Origin: Malania oleifera
Taxonomy: Eukaryota; Streptophyta; Magnoliopsida; Santalales; Ximeniaceae
Length of the DNA stretch: 64,000 bases
Direction of reading: 5' to 3'
NCBI RefSeq assembly: GCF_029873635.1
Contig: NC_080420.1
Location: 30,991,032-31,055,031 of the forward strand
Under the pieces are notes generated by a model. The model was given only the letters and a program-made list of their open reading frames with translations. It was not told where the DNA came from and made no database searches. Below, one piece after another: positions 1 through 9,974 of this stretch (its first letter is position 1; each line of letters opens with the position of its first letter). Position numbers and translations under genes: made by a program.

Positions 1-1023
1 GAGTTTATGCACCTGGTACAGGGGCAGATGTTGATATCTCAGTATGCGGCTCGATTTATCAAATTTTCGCGTTTTGCTACACATCTGGTACCTGATGAAG
101 AGAAAAAAGCAAGAAAGTTTGAAGAGGGACTGAGGAAGAACTTGTTTGAGCCGGTGATTGGCTTCAGAGCTCAAACATTTATGGAGGTTGTAGACAGAGC
201 TGCGATCATTGAGAGTTGTATACAGAGAGGTATAGCGGCTTAGAGTCAGAGGAAGAGGCCTGCACTTATGGGCTTTCAAGCTAGCTCCAGTAGGGGTCCA
301 TGGAGAGGAGGTCGCGATAGGGGAAATCAGAGGCAGATGGCAAGACTTTGGGGGAATCAGGGTGCACTGATTTTCCCGGTATGTCAGACGTGCGGGAAAC
401 GTCATTTGGGGGAGTGCCGAGCAGGGAGAGATGTGTGCTATCTTTTTGGGAGACCCGGCCACATGGCACGTACATACCCAGTACCGCCAGGCCAGGTCCC
501 AATTCCCAGGTCCTATCGAGGAGGATATCAGGCTCCTTGTGGAGGACAGCAAAGGAATGTAGCCCCAGCGAGGGTTTATGCATTGACGTCGGGTGATGCT
601 GAGACTGCCACAAATGTGGTGACAGGTACTTTTACTATTTTATCACATTTCGTTATTGTTTTATTTGACTCAGCTGCTACACATTCATTTTTCTCTGCAT
701 CTTATGTTAAATTATTTGGAAGTGAGATCAAATTATTAGATATGGAATTTTCAGTAGTTACACCGTCAAGGTCAGTGATACGGTGTCAGAGAGTGCTCAG
801 AGGTTATCCTATAGAAATTCAAGAGAAAGTGCTACCAGTATACCTGATTATGTTTGAGATGTGTAGGTTTGATGTAATACTGGGTATGGATTGGTTGGCA
901 ATTAATCATGCCAATATTGATTGTCATCAGAAAGAAGTAGTTTTCAGATCCCCTATTGAGAAAGAATTTAGGTTTACTGGTTCACAGGTACGTGCACTGT
1001 CGCAGTTGGTATCCGCTGTGTAG
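1..1023 (+). pseudogene. Tekay-like Ty3/gypsy gag end and aspartic protease (decayed)
   Basis: This is the C-terminal part of gag, which would package element RNA, followed by the protease that cleaves the polyprotein; the element begins before the window. Residues 1-78 (7-243) are the end of the gag domain. After an in-frame TAG at 241-243 the frame continues through a basic linker and a degraded zinc knuckle: CYLFGRPGHMARTYP, where the family has C-x2-C-x4-H-x4-C, so the second and fourth ligands are lost. The protease core near 670-700 reads DSAATHSF where the family has DSGATHSF, so the active-site glycine is changed, and FDVILGMDWL follows near 870-900. A stop at 1021-1023 separates it from RT. 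The order and motifs match plant chromoviruses. It is clearly a pseudogene. Confidence 0.9.
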
Positions 1024-2318
1024 GCGAGCAGATTGCTCCTGGATGGAGGTCAAGGGTTTGTAGCTTTTGTAAAAGAAGTTACAAAAAATGAATCGAAATT
1101 TGGCAGTACACCAGTCGTTTGAGATTTTCCCGATGTATTTACAGAGGAGCTACTAGGGTTGCCTCATGAACGTGAGGTGAAATTTTCTATAGATTTTCCT
1201 CTAGGCACAGCGTCGATCTCTAAGGTACCCTACCGTATGGCTTAAGTCGAATTAGGAGAATTGAAGGATCAGTTGTAAGATTTGCTGGATAAGGGATTTA
1301 TACGACCCAGTGTATCACCATGGGGAGCTCTAGTATTGTTCATGAAAAAGAAAGACAGGACTATGAGGATGTGTATTGATTATAGGGAAATCAACAAGAT
1401 TACTATTAAGAATAAATATCCTCTACCCCATATAGGCGATTTGTTTGATTAGCTCCAGGGTTCACGAGTGTATTCCAAGATCGACCTCAGATCAGGTTAT
1501 CACCAGGTGAGAGTAAAGGCAGAGAACATTGCAAAGACAGCTTTCAGGACCAGGTATGGGAACTATGAATTTCTCGTTATGCCTTTTAGTCCAACGAATG
1601 CCCCAACTGTGTTCATGGACTTGGTGAATAGAGTTTTTTGCCAATATCTAGATCGGTTTGTAGTAGTTTTCATTGACTATATACTGGTGTACTCGAGGAG
1701 TTTTGAGGATCATGAGGTGCATTTAAGATAGGTTCTATAGACACTTAGGGAAGAGAATCTCTATGCCAAGTTTAGCAAGTGTGAGTTCTGGCTTAAGCAA
1801 GTTGCATTTTTAGGCCACGTAATCTCAGGAGATGGTATTTCAGTGGATCCTAGCAAGATTGATGCGGTAGTGAATTGGGTCAGGCCGAAGAACGTGCAGG
1901 AAGTCAGAAGTTTCTTGGGACTAGCAGGTTATTATCGTCGATTTGTAGGGGTATTTTCAGCCTTATCAGGACCTCTCATGCGTTTGACAAGGAAAAATGC
2001 CAGGTTTATTTGGGATGAAGAATGAGAGTAGAGCTTCCACAAATTAAAGCATCGGCTTGTCACTACACCAGTTCTGACGATCCGATCAGGAGGTGATGGA
2101 TATGTGATTTACAATGACATATCTTTGAAAGGGCTCGGTTGTGTACTAATGTAGCACGGTTAGGGTGGTGGCATATTCTTCTAGACAATTGAAAGAATAT
2201 GAAAAATACTACCCAACTCATGATCTGGAATTGGCTGCGGTTGTATACGCACTGAAGATCTGGAGACATTATCTATACGGTGATAAATGTGAAATATTTT
2301 CTGATCACAAGAGCCTAA
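1024..2318 (+). pseudogene. Tekay-like gypsy reverse transcriptase and first part of RNase H (interrupted)
   Basis: Reverse transcriptase would copy element RNA to cDNA in the virus-like particle. The fingers/palm segment reads [16 protein letters not shown] (from 1468), followed by the palm motif FIDYILVYS near 1670-1695. Intact relatives have FIDDILVYS, so the second catalytic aspartate is a tyrosine and this copy is inactive. The thumb/connection [13 protein letters not shown] lies at 1910-1950. RNase H begins near 2060 and reads [20 protein letters not shown] before the SDHKSL motif at about 2300-2315. There the CACTA element at 2319 breaks the frame; the missing continuation resumes at 8012. 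Stop codons at 1241, 1276, 1450 and 1729 and elsewhere confirm long inactivity. Confidence 0.92.
2316..2318. repeat. Target-site duplication TAA, left of CACTA-1
   Basis: TAA directly precedes CACTAC here and directly follows GTAGTG at 8009-8011. A 3-bp duplication is the signature of CACTA insertion. Confidence 0.9.
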
Positions 2319-2337
2319 CACTACAAAAATACTGGTT

Positions 2338-3600
2338 TTTAGTGACGAAAGTATTAGTGACGATTTTTATGAATCGTCACTAATAGTATAAGCATTAGTG
2401 ACGATTTAGCAGTCGTCACTAATATGACACTATTAGTGACAGTTTTAAAACCGTCACTAATACTTTCGTCACTAAAAACAGCGCGGTAAACGATTTTCAC
2501 GCGAAATTATTTTCAGGAAAATATTAGAGATGATTCTAGGGTAATAGTGACGGATTAAATTCGTCACTAAAAGTCACTTATTAGTGACGACTAAGAAACC
2601 GTCACTACTAATATTTATGAATATATATATAAAATTTAGTTAAGGTTATTAGTGACGGATTGGGAGATCCATCGCTAATAATAGGGTATTAGTGACGATT
2701 TTGAAACCGTCACTAATAGTTTTTTTATTTTAAAAATATAAAACAAAAATTAATTAAGAGTATTAGTGATGGTTTGGGAGAACCGACACTAATAATGGGG
2801 TATTAGTGACGATTTTGAAACCGTCGCTAATAGTTTTTTATTTAAAAAATATTTTTTAAAAATTTAGTTAAGTGTGGTATTAGTGATGGTTTTGAAACCG
2901 TCACTAATAGTTTTTTATTTAGTCACTAATAGTTTTTTATTTCAAAAATATAAAAAAAATTAGTTAAGAGTATTAGTGACGGTTTGGGGGAATCGTCACT
3001 AATAATGGAGTATTAGTGACGGTTTTGAAACCGTCACTACTAATGTTCTTATTTAAAAAATATATTAAAAAAATTTGTATTAGTAAGGGCTTGGGAGATC
3101 CATCACTAATAACAGTGTATTAGTGACGGTTTTGAAACCGTCACTAATAGTTTTTTATTTAAAAAATATTTTAAAAAAATTTAGTTAAGAGTATTAGTGA
3201 CGGTCTGAGGGAACCGTCACTAATAATGCGGTATTAGTGACGGTTTTGAAACCGTCACTAATAGTTTTTGATTTAAAAAATATTAAAAAAAATTAGTTAA
3301 GAGTATTAGTGACGGTTTGGGAGAATCATCACTAATAATGGGGTATTAGTGACGGTTTTGAAACCGTCATTACTAATTTTTTTATTTAAAATATATATTA
3401 AAAAAATTTGTTAAGAGCATTAGTGACGGTTTGGGAGACCCATCACTAATAGCAACGTATTAGTGACGGTTTTGAAACTGTCAGTAATAGTTTTTTATTT
3501 AAAAAATATTTGAAAAAAATAGTTAAGTATTAGTGACGGTTTGGGAGAACCGTCACTAATAATGCGGTATTAGTGACGGTTTTGAAACCTTCACTGATGT
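2338..3600. repeat. Left subterminal array of CACTA-1 (palindromic TTAGTGACGG repeats)
   Basis: About twenty TTAGTGACGG-type motifs occur in both orientations. Most are paired into short perfect hairpins (13-bp arms TTAGTGACGGTTT, 2-nt loop TG). From about 2620 to 3595 they are organised into a larger repeat of roughly 115-125 bp: hairpin, an AT-rich spacer with TTTTTTATTTAAAAAATAT, then a second variant TGACGGTTTGGGAGA-xx-CCGTCACTAATAATG. In En/Spm, TNPA binds short subterminal motifs of this kind to bring the ends together; that role here is inferred from the family. Confidence 0.9.
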
Positions 3601-3910
3601 TCGAAATCTTAAATTCCCACACTTTCCCCAAATTTCATTCTGCTCCTTCAGAGTCCTCCTTCCTGCGGTCTCTTTTTTTTTTTTTTTTTCCGAAATTTCT
3701 TCCGCTCTCTCCCTTACCCGCTCTCGCCTGCAAGCCACTCACGCGCGCCCTTCGCTTCTCTCTCGGTGGTAGCTCCGCCACCAGTTCAGAGGTCCTTTTG
3801 CTTTCCAACTCCACACCAACAAAGGGTTTAGGGTTCAGACCTCGCCCCTCCCTCTCAATGTTCTCTACTTGTGTGATTACGGTGGGTATAACAACGTAAC
3901 AATATTATCT
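3600..3910 (+). other. Pyrimidine-rich, 5'-UTR-like stretch inside CACTA-1
   Basis: After the repeat array comes a GC-richer, CT-rich block with a T-run at 3671-3689. It resembles a plant 5' untranslated region or promoter-proximal segment. CACTA-3 has a comparable CT-rich block in the same place (56530-56800), so it may belong to the element family rather than to a captured gene. A 108-codon frame (3573-3899) crosses it but starts inside the terminal repeat and has no recognisable domain. Confidence 0.4.
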
Positions 3911-4296
3911 GATGCCCCACTATCGTTTACGATCTTCCTCCCGCACTGAGCTATTGCTCCGCTCGATCATCGCACGCTCGATGATACCCTCCCCAATTGC
4001 CACCGTCCATTGATTGGACTTTCCATGACGACCCTCATCTCGATCCGCAACGCCGTCTCGGCCGACGGTAACCACGATGCTATGTACTCTCCGGCAAAGG
4101 AGAAGGCTGCCAACAGAGGCACTTATGTTTGTCGATCACCTCTTCTCCTTTGCCGGTTTCGTCAAATGGTCACTGCATCCAAAGCGAAGCTTTTTTTGGG
4201 TATGTGTGCTCTCTGCGTCCTCGTTCTGCTCACTTCCAAAATTAGTTCCTTTATGGGTTGGAACCCCCCCGATCCTTCCTCTATCACTTCTTCTAG
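3911..4296 (+). pseudogene. Captured host exon(s): possible type-II membrane anchor of a glycosyltransferase
   Basis: GC content and codon-like texture rise sharply here. In one frame, residues from about 4082 read MYSPAKEKAANRG, then a basic segment, then a hydrophobic stretch KLFLGMCALCVLVLLTSK (about 4186-4240) followed by SSFMGWNPPDPS. A good plant splice donor, AG|GTAAAT, follows at 4296/4297. A short basic tail, one membrane span and a Ser/Pro stem is the layout of Golgi type-II glycosyltransferases; the SSFMGW segment reminds me of exostosin-like plant glycosyltransferases, but I hold this identification loosely. Stops upstream (about 4012-4030 in neighbouring frames) show it is broken. 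It is most simply a fragment captured by the transposon. Confidence 0.35.
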
Positions 4297-6396
4297 GTAA
4301 ATGTTTTACTTTTATTTTGTTTATGTTTTAAATTTAAGCTTAAATTTTGTTTGATTTTATGTGGGTCTTGTAAATTTATGTATTAGGTGTTTTGGGTCGT
4401 TACGTTTACAATGCTTTCATAGTGTTTTGCTTTAATGAATATCATTATTTTGCACATATTTATGAAGAAAGGGTCTTCAATTATCCCGTCTTTCCTTTGA
4501 TTATATGTACTATTAATTTCCTGTCATGCCTGGTTCTTTGGGGACAAATTGTTTTCTTAGACTAATGTTAGATGGGATTGTGACTTTTGAGACTATTCCT
4601 AAAGCTGATCTTTCAAATATCATAAGCTATAGAATCCGAGTAACTCATGCTCCATGTTTTAATGGTTAGTGCTGTTGAAAAGAAATTAAAATGACAAGAA
4701 AATAACAATGACATAGTTGGAAAATGGAGTTAGGAGAGACATTGACTATGTGATCTTTAAGAGGATTTGCACCCCCTCTATGTGAGACTGGTGCAGAAGG
4801 CTGCCTCCAAGATACAATGAGAAGCTCTACTGTCTCTCTCAACACCTGCACAACGTTGGTTTGAAACTTTTAATTTTTGGCAAATGGTTTGGTTTCAATT
4901 CTACCCATTCAATAACCATGATTAACCAAATCAAATTTATATATTATAAATATGTATTTATTATATATCATATATTTAATAATTTGAATAAATAATTGTT
5001 TTCAACAATTTATAATTTGGAGTTCTTACTTATTTTAGGTTATTTTCCAACGATTAGAATTTAGATTTTGGATTTCGTTTATATTTAATTCATGGGGGAA
5101 TATTTTTAAGCTTAAAAAAAAAAATCTTTCTCATGGACTTAATGGCGTAAGGTAAACATCTTTTATATTTATTTAATTTAATGTTCATGTACTTGTGAAT
5201 TAATTAGGATATTATTATTGATGATTAGCTTGTAATAAGAAATTTGGCAATTGATATCTGAGCCAATTCCCTAAAATCATCCATAGTTGTGAGCATGAAA
5301 AAAATTAAAATTTTTTTTTTCTATTTTAACATTTCAAATTAATGGATGTATGTTATGATAATTTTTTAGCAACTAATCAAATTTTTATAACGATTTTGAT
5401 TGAGATGGACTGAATATAAGTTTAGAAGCTCTTGGTCGTGAGCAGTCTCATATGTTTTGTTTCCAAAAAAAAAATTGAGCGCTTTTATTGAAGAAGAACG
5501 GGCTGTAGTCAAGTGATAATATTTTATAAAAATTGAAGTTGTAGTTCTAACATTATCCTCCATATCGCATGCATAACGTGGTTTTTGTGTTTTGCCCAAT
5601 TCCCTTATTATGATCAAAATTTTAACTTTTGTAGAGTTTTGTAAAAGTAAAATTTGTAGATAATTGTTAATATATTTATTCTGAAAGTATCGATATCATT
5701 TGTAATATAAATAATTGTTATTGGATTATGACAATCTTCTTTTAATGAAGTTATCACGAACAATGAATAATTCGTAAAGTAACTTAAGGAGTCTGACAAT
5801 TTCAACTATTATCGTGATTTAATGAGACAAAAAGTAAATGACAATCAAGTGGATATATAGCTTTAAGTGTTACAATACTTTAATAAGCATATTTATTAAC
5901 GACATTTAAGATAAAGAAAAATAATGGTCAGAAAAGGAGTTGGTTGTTAAATTTTGTAGCTCATAACTAAGCTTAGGCACATTTCCTTTATAGAGGTCAA
6001 ACTTCAGGCACCCTAAAATAATATTATTTTTATTTTTATTTTTATTTTATTTTTTTTAGATGAACGAGGTTTAGGTAGAGCATTTTTAAACCGGTTTCTA
6101 AAATAGTTGCCTAAAAAATCAGCCCTACTTATGACTTAGTGTAAGAAATTGTCTAACTAAATGGTTGATTCCTTGTACATAGATGAACTAATCCATGCTA
6201 GGGTTTACAAATATGCAAACTAATGCATAAATAGGCTACCTACAACATAGTTCTTGCATTTATTATATTAATTTTTTTTTCTTGTTATCCTAAAAGGGAT
6301 ATCCTGATTATGACTTGAGACTTCGAACTTTCATGTTAAAGTCTTAACTAATAGTATCAATATTTTGTTATTGACTATGAATGTTTGATTTGCTAG
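4297..6396. other. AT-rich, intron-like interior of CACTA-1; nothing else recognised
   Basis: Very AT-rich DNA with no supported coding region; the short minus-strand frames at 4666-4851 and 5366-5805 show no domain. It begins with a splice-donor sequence and ends with a pyrimidine-poor but usable acceptor (TTTGATTTGCTAG) just before the PP2C exon. It could therefore be captured intron sequence, possibly from more than one donor gene. Confidence 0.4.
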
Positions 6397-6460
6397 CATA
6401 CTGCATATCCTGTTCTAGATGTTTCCACTTTATTCTTTGGAGTTTATGATGGACATGGAG
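6397..6460 (+). pseudogene. Captured exon of a protein phosphatase 2C gene
   Basis: This 64-nt exon encodes HTAYPVLDVSTLFFGVYDGH plus a split glycine. It is bounded by an acceptor (TTTGCTAG| at 6396) and a donor (GGAG|GTAAGA at 6461). FFGVYDGHGG is the hallmark metal-binding motif of PP2C (PPM family) Ser/Thr phosphatases, where the aspartate and glycine coordinate Mn/Mg ions. HAAYPDLD-like sequence precedes it in plant PP2Cs of the clade that includes Arabidopsis PP2C 21/60. No other PP2C motifs are present nearby, so this is a fragment and not a gene. With intron edges on both sides it was captured as genomic DNA, not through mRNA. Its sense orientation matches the left-to-right direction of the element. 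Confidence 0.85.
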
Positions 6461-6495
6461 GTAAGAATCGGGAGGTTCAGGTACTCTTATAGTGG

Positions 6496-6909
6496 GGTGG
6501 ATGGTGGTGGCTATATCAACGATTCTTTATTGAGTTTACCCGGAATTTCTTTTCAAAATTGATTTGAAATGCGATAAGTTTGCCCATGTAGACAAAATGA
6601 ATTCTAACCTTTCATCTGATAGGTTGTCGCTTATAGTTAAGGTATGATTTAAATATTACTTTTATTTCACTTGAATCTTGATGCCCTTCTTGCGGTCATT
6701 AATATTGCATCCACAGGAAGGGCATCCAGATTCAAGAGAAATAAAATTAATATTTAAATTATACTTTAACTATAAGCAACAACCTATCAAATGAAAGGCT
6801 AAAATTCATTTTGTCTACATGGACAGGCTTATTGCATTTCAAATCAATTTTGAAAAGAAACTCCGGGTAAACTAGATAAAGAATCGTTGATGCAGCCACC
6901 ACCATCCAC
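6496..6909. repeat. Large imperfect foldback, about 190-bp arms and 29-nt loop
   Basis: The left arm (6496-6688) and right arm (6718-6909) are reverse complements with few mismatches. Examples are GGTGGATGGTGGTGGC opposite GCAGCCACCACCATCC at the base, and TTCACTTGAATC opposite GATTCAAGAGAA near the loop. Transcription through it would give one long hairpin. It lies only 36 bp after the PP2C exon donor. Confidence 0.85.
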
Positions 6910-7139
6910 AGCCTCGTCGTCCTTTTCTGTCATCTGAGACCTCATTGTCCTTCATCACCCTCCATGACCTCGTCATCTGCTCCATCACCATCAAGGTCGA
7001 GGATTCTAAAGTTCGGCCCTAGATTATAGATTCAGCTTTATTGTTCAAGAACTTTGCCCTCGAGGATGACGCTACAGCAAGCCATAGCTGCCCATGCTGA
7101 CATGGTCTCTCACTGTCGAAGCTCGCATCAACATCACTA

Positions 7140-7440
7140 CTAATTGTCCAATTTAAATTTGAATTTATATAATATATTTGTATTTGAATTTGAATTTGTA
7201 TAATATATTTTTATTTTATTTAAATTTGAATTTGAATTTTGAATTTGTATAATGTATTTGTATTTAAATTTGAATTTGTATAATATATTTGTATTTGAAT
7301 TTGAATTTGTATAATATATTTGTATTTTTATTTAAATTTGAATTTGAATTTTGAATAATTTATGAATTTTTTAGCAATTATAGTTTAATGTTACGTATAC
7401 GAAAATGTAATTACAGATTTTTACATAAATTAATAATTGG
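7140..7440. repeat. AT-rich minisatellite, right side of CACTA-1
   Basis: Roughly five copies of a 35-45-bp unit built from TTTGAATTTGTATAATATAT and TTTGTATTTAAATTTG. The same segment, with fewer copies, lies next to the right end in CACTA-2 (32655-32850) and in diverged form in CACTA-3 (61825-61990). It therefore marks the shared right-end sequence of this CACTA family; it has expanded in CACTA-1. Confidence 0.8.
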
Positions 7441-7454
7441 AAAAAAATTAATTT

Positions 7455-8008
7455 AAAATTATTAGTGACAATTTTAAAACCGTCACTACTAATTGTCCAA
7501 TTTAAGTATTAGTAAAGGTTTCAAAACGGTCACTAATAATTGTTTTTTTTTTTTAAGAGTTTTAGTGAAAGTTTTCAAACCGTCACTAATAATATAGTAT
7601 TAGTGACGGTTTTATAGTATTAGTGACGGTTTGAAAACCGTCACTAATAGTTGTATGTGAGCAATAGTGATGATTTTCAAACCGTCACTAATAATAGAGC
7701 ATTAGTGACGATTTTCAAAATGTCACTAATAATAGAGCATTAGTGACGATTTTCAAACCGTCACCAATAATAGAGCATTAGTGACGAATTTAAAGCCGTC
7801 ACTAATACTATGACTTTAGTGACGATTTTTGATGGAGTCGGTGTAGAATTTATAGTGACGGACTTAGGTTTTTTAGTGACGGTTTTAAACCATCACTAAT
7901 ACTCTATTATTAGTGACGATTTCAAAAATTCATCACTAATAAGTATTAGTAACGGCAGATATAGCAATTAGTTCAAAACCGTCACTAATAACCTTATTTT
8001 TTGTAGTG
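7455..8008. repeat. Right subterminal array and TIR of CACTA-1
   Basis: About twenty TTAGTGACGG/CCGTCACTAA motifs in both orientations, ending in GTCACTAATAACCTTATTTTTTGTAGTG. The order of variants (ATAGAGCATTAGTGACG units, then a TTTGATGGAGTCGGTGTA segment, then the terminal copy) is the same in CACTA-2 at 32860-33383. Confidence 0.9.
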
Positions 8009-8011
8009 TAA

Positions 8012-9720
8012 AGTACTTCTTTACACATAAAGAGTTGAATATGCGCTAGAGGAGATGGTTAGAACTCATCAAGGATTACGACTGCACCATTAGTTACCAC
8101 CCAGGTAAAGCTAATGTGGTGGCTGATGCACTGAGCCGTAAATTGGAGGATACAGCGCAGTTAGCAATAGTAATTCAGCACCCGATTCATATAGACTTGG
8201 AAAGTCTTGGTGTGGAATTAGTGGAGGTTGATCCTTGGGTGCTTATTGCCAGTCTGGTTGTACAACCTACACTATATGAAATAATTAAAGTTGTACAGGG
8301 GAATGATCCAGAATTAGTGGAGGTGATAGCCAGAATATGGGATGGTCAAGGAGAGAAATTCAGTATTTCTAATGATGGGGTTTTGAGATTTCACACCAGA
8401 TTATGTGTGCCTGCACATGTCAACATTAGAAGGATGATTCTAGAAAAGGCACACAGATCTCTTTACATTGTTCATCCTGGCAGTACGAAAATGTATAGGG
8501 ATCTACGGGAGTATTTCTAGTGGACTGGCATGAAGAGGGAAATAGCAGAATTTGTGCGGTAGTGCTTGATATGCCAGAAGATTAAGGCTAAGCACCAGAG
8601 GTTGGCTAATCAGTTGCAGCCACTTTTCATTCCTGAATGGAAGTAGGACCACGTCTCCATGGATTTTGTTACTGGGCTATTGTCGGCGCCGCATGGTCAG
8701 AATGCCATCTGGGTAATTATTGATAGGTTGATAAAGATAGCTCATTTCCTGCCCATTAAAGTTAACTATCCTATGAATAAGCTAGCAGAGATTTACATAT
8801 AGGAGATTGTTCGACCCCATGGAGTGCCGGTATCCATAGTCTCAGACCGTGACCCACGTTTTACATCGCGATTTTGGAGGAGTTTGTAGGAGACACTAAG
8901 GACTCAGCTAGCATTCAGCACCTTTCCATCCTCAAACTTATGGTCAGACACAAAGAAAAATTTAGGTACTCGAGAGTATGTTGCGAGCATGTGTATTGGA
9001 CTTTGGGGGTAGCTCGACTCAGTATATGCCACTGGTGGAATTTGCCTACAACAACAGCTATCAAGCTAGCATAGGCATGACTCCTTATAAATCACTTTAT
9101 GGTAGGAAGTGTCATTTCCCTTTATACTAGAGTGAGCTGGGTGAGAGGCGAGTTTTGGGGCTAGAAATAGTACAGTAGGCATACGATAAATTTCGACTCA
9201 TTCAAGATCAAATCAATGCAACCCAAAGTCGGCAGAAGAACTATGCGGATACTCACCACCAGGAACTGAAATTTGAAGTGGGTGATCATGTATTTCTGAA
9301 AATTGAACCATTGAATGGGATCATGAGGTTTGGGAAGAAGGGTAAGTTGAGCCCTAAGTTCATTGGCCCATTTGAGATACTTGAGAAGAATGGGTCAATT
9401 GCTTATCGACTGACTTTACCGCCATCTCTATTTAGAATTCATGACGTGTTTCACGTTTCTATATTAAGGAAATATGTCCCAAATCCTTCCCATATCATCA
9501 GCTATGAAGAATTGGAACTCAGTGATGATCTGGCATACGAAGAAGTTCCAGTGTAGATTTTAGATAGAAAAGAACAAGTATTGCACAGCAAAAGGATACC
9601 GTTAGTGAAAGTTTTGTAGATGAATCACGCGGTAGAAGAAGCCTCGTGGGAGCTTGAAGATGAGATCAGAAAAAAAATATCCTCACCTTTTTAGAAGGTT
9701 ATAGTAGAGACATGTAAATT
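8012..9720 (+). pseudogene. Tekay-like gypsy RNase H end, integrase and chromodomain-like tail (decayed)
   Basis: This continues the polyprotein broken at 2318: KYFFTHKELNMR, then DYDCTISYHPGKANVVADALS closes RNase H. The integrase zinc region follows from 8440 (HPGSTKMYRDLREYF, then CLICQKIKA at 8565-8590). The catalytic core has MDFVTGL (8658) and SDRDPRFTSRFW (8842), with the first two acidic residues visible. After about 8880 frameshifts scramble the core. The C-terminal part 9278-9556 is open and reads GDHVFLKIEP and GPFEILEKNGSIAYRL. The tail ILDRKEQVL...VEEASWELEDEIRKK at 9556-9690 is the chromodomain-like end of Tekay chromoviruses. Many TAG stops, most explainable by C-to-T change, show it is dead. 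Confidence 0.9.
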
Positions 9721-9974
9721 GAGGTAGTGATAATTTTATTTTGTGTTGTGTAAGTACAGAGAAGTTGTAATGTAGAGTATAGGATAGGTAGTATTTTGGT
9801 TTTGGGGTAATTTTCTTTTATACTTGTAATCTCCCAAAACTACTCATGTAACCACGGTTTCCTCCGCCATAAGTGAGAGCAAGTAATAAAATAAGTCGAC
9901 CGTTTTGCCTTTAAAGCATGATGAGTTATATGAATAGTAAATTTTGAGGACGAAATTTTATAAGGAGGGAAGAA
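9721..9974 (+). other. 3' untranslated region and polypurine tract of the Tekay-like element
   Basis: Non-coding DNA ending in the purine-rich TAAGGAGGGAAGAA (9961-9974), the expected plus-strand primer site directly before the LTR. A ~90-bp stretch here (about 9820-9890) has a diverged copy at 40585-40680. Confidence 0.75.

Larger units (their letters stand above)
2319..8008. mobile_element. CACTA-1: non-autonomous (Pack-type) CACTA transposon, 5.69 kb
   Basis: The element is bounded by terminal inverted repeats CACTACAAAAA (2319-2329) and TTTTTTGTAGTG (7997-8008). It is flanked by a perfect 3-bp target duplication TAA (2316-2318 and 8009-8011), as expected for CACTA/En-Spm transposons. Joining the outer flanks restores the RNase H reading of the host gypsy element, which proves a simple insertion. 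Both ends carry long arrays of palindromic TTAGTGACGG repeats. No transposase-like coding is visible, so it must have moved with enzymes supplied by a relative such as CACTA-2. The interior holds host-derived fragments (3911-4296, 6397-6460) and a long foldback (6496-6909). Confidence 0.93.

Noticed and set aside
2338..3600. Regular palindromic repeats that superficially resemble a CRISPR array
   Set aside because: Spacers are not unique, the repeats occur in both orientations at both ends of elements with CACTA TIRs, and the genome is a plant.
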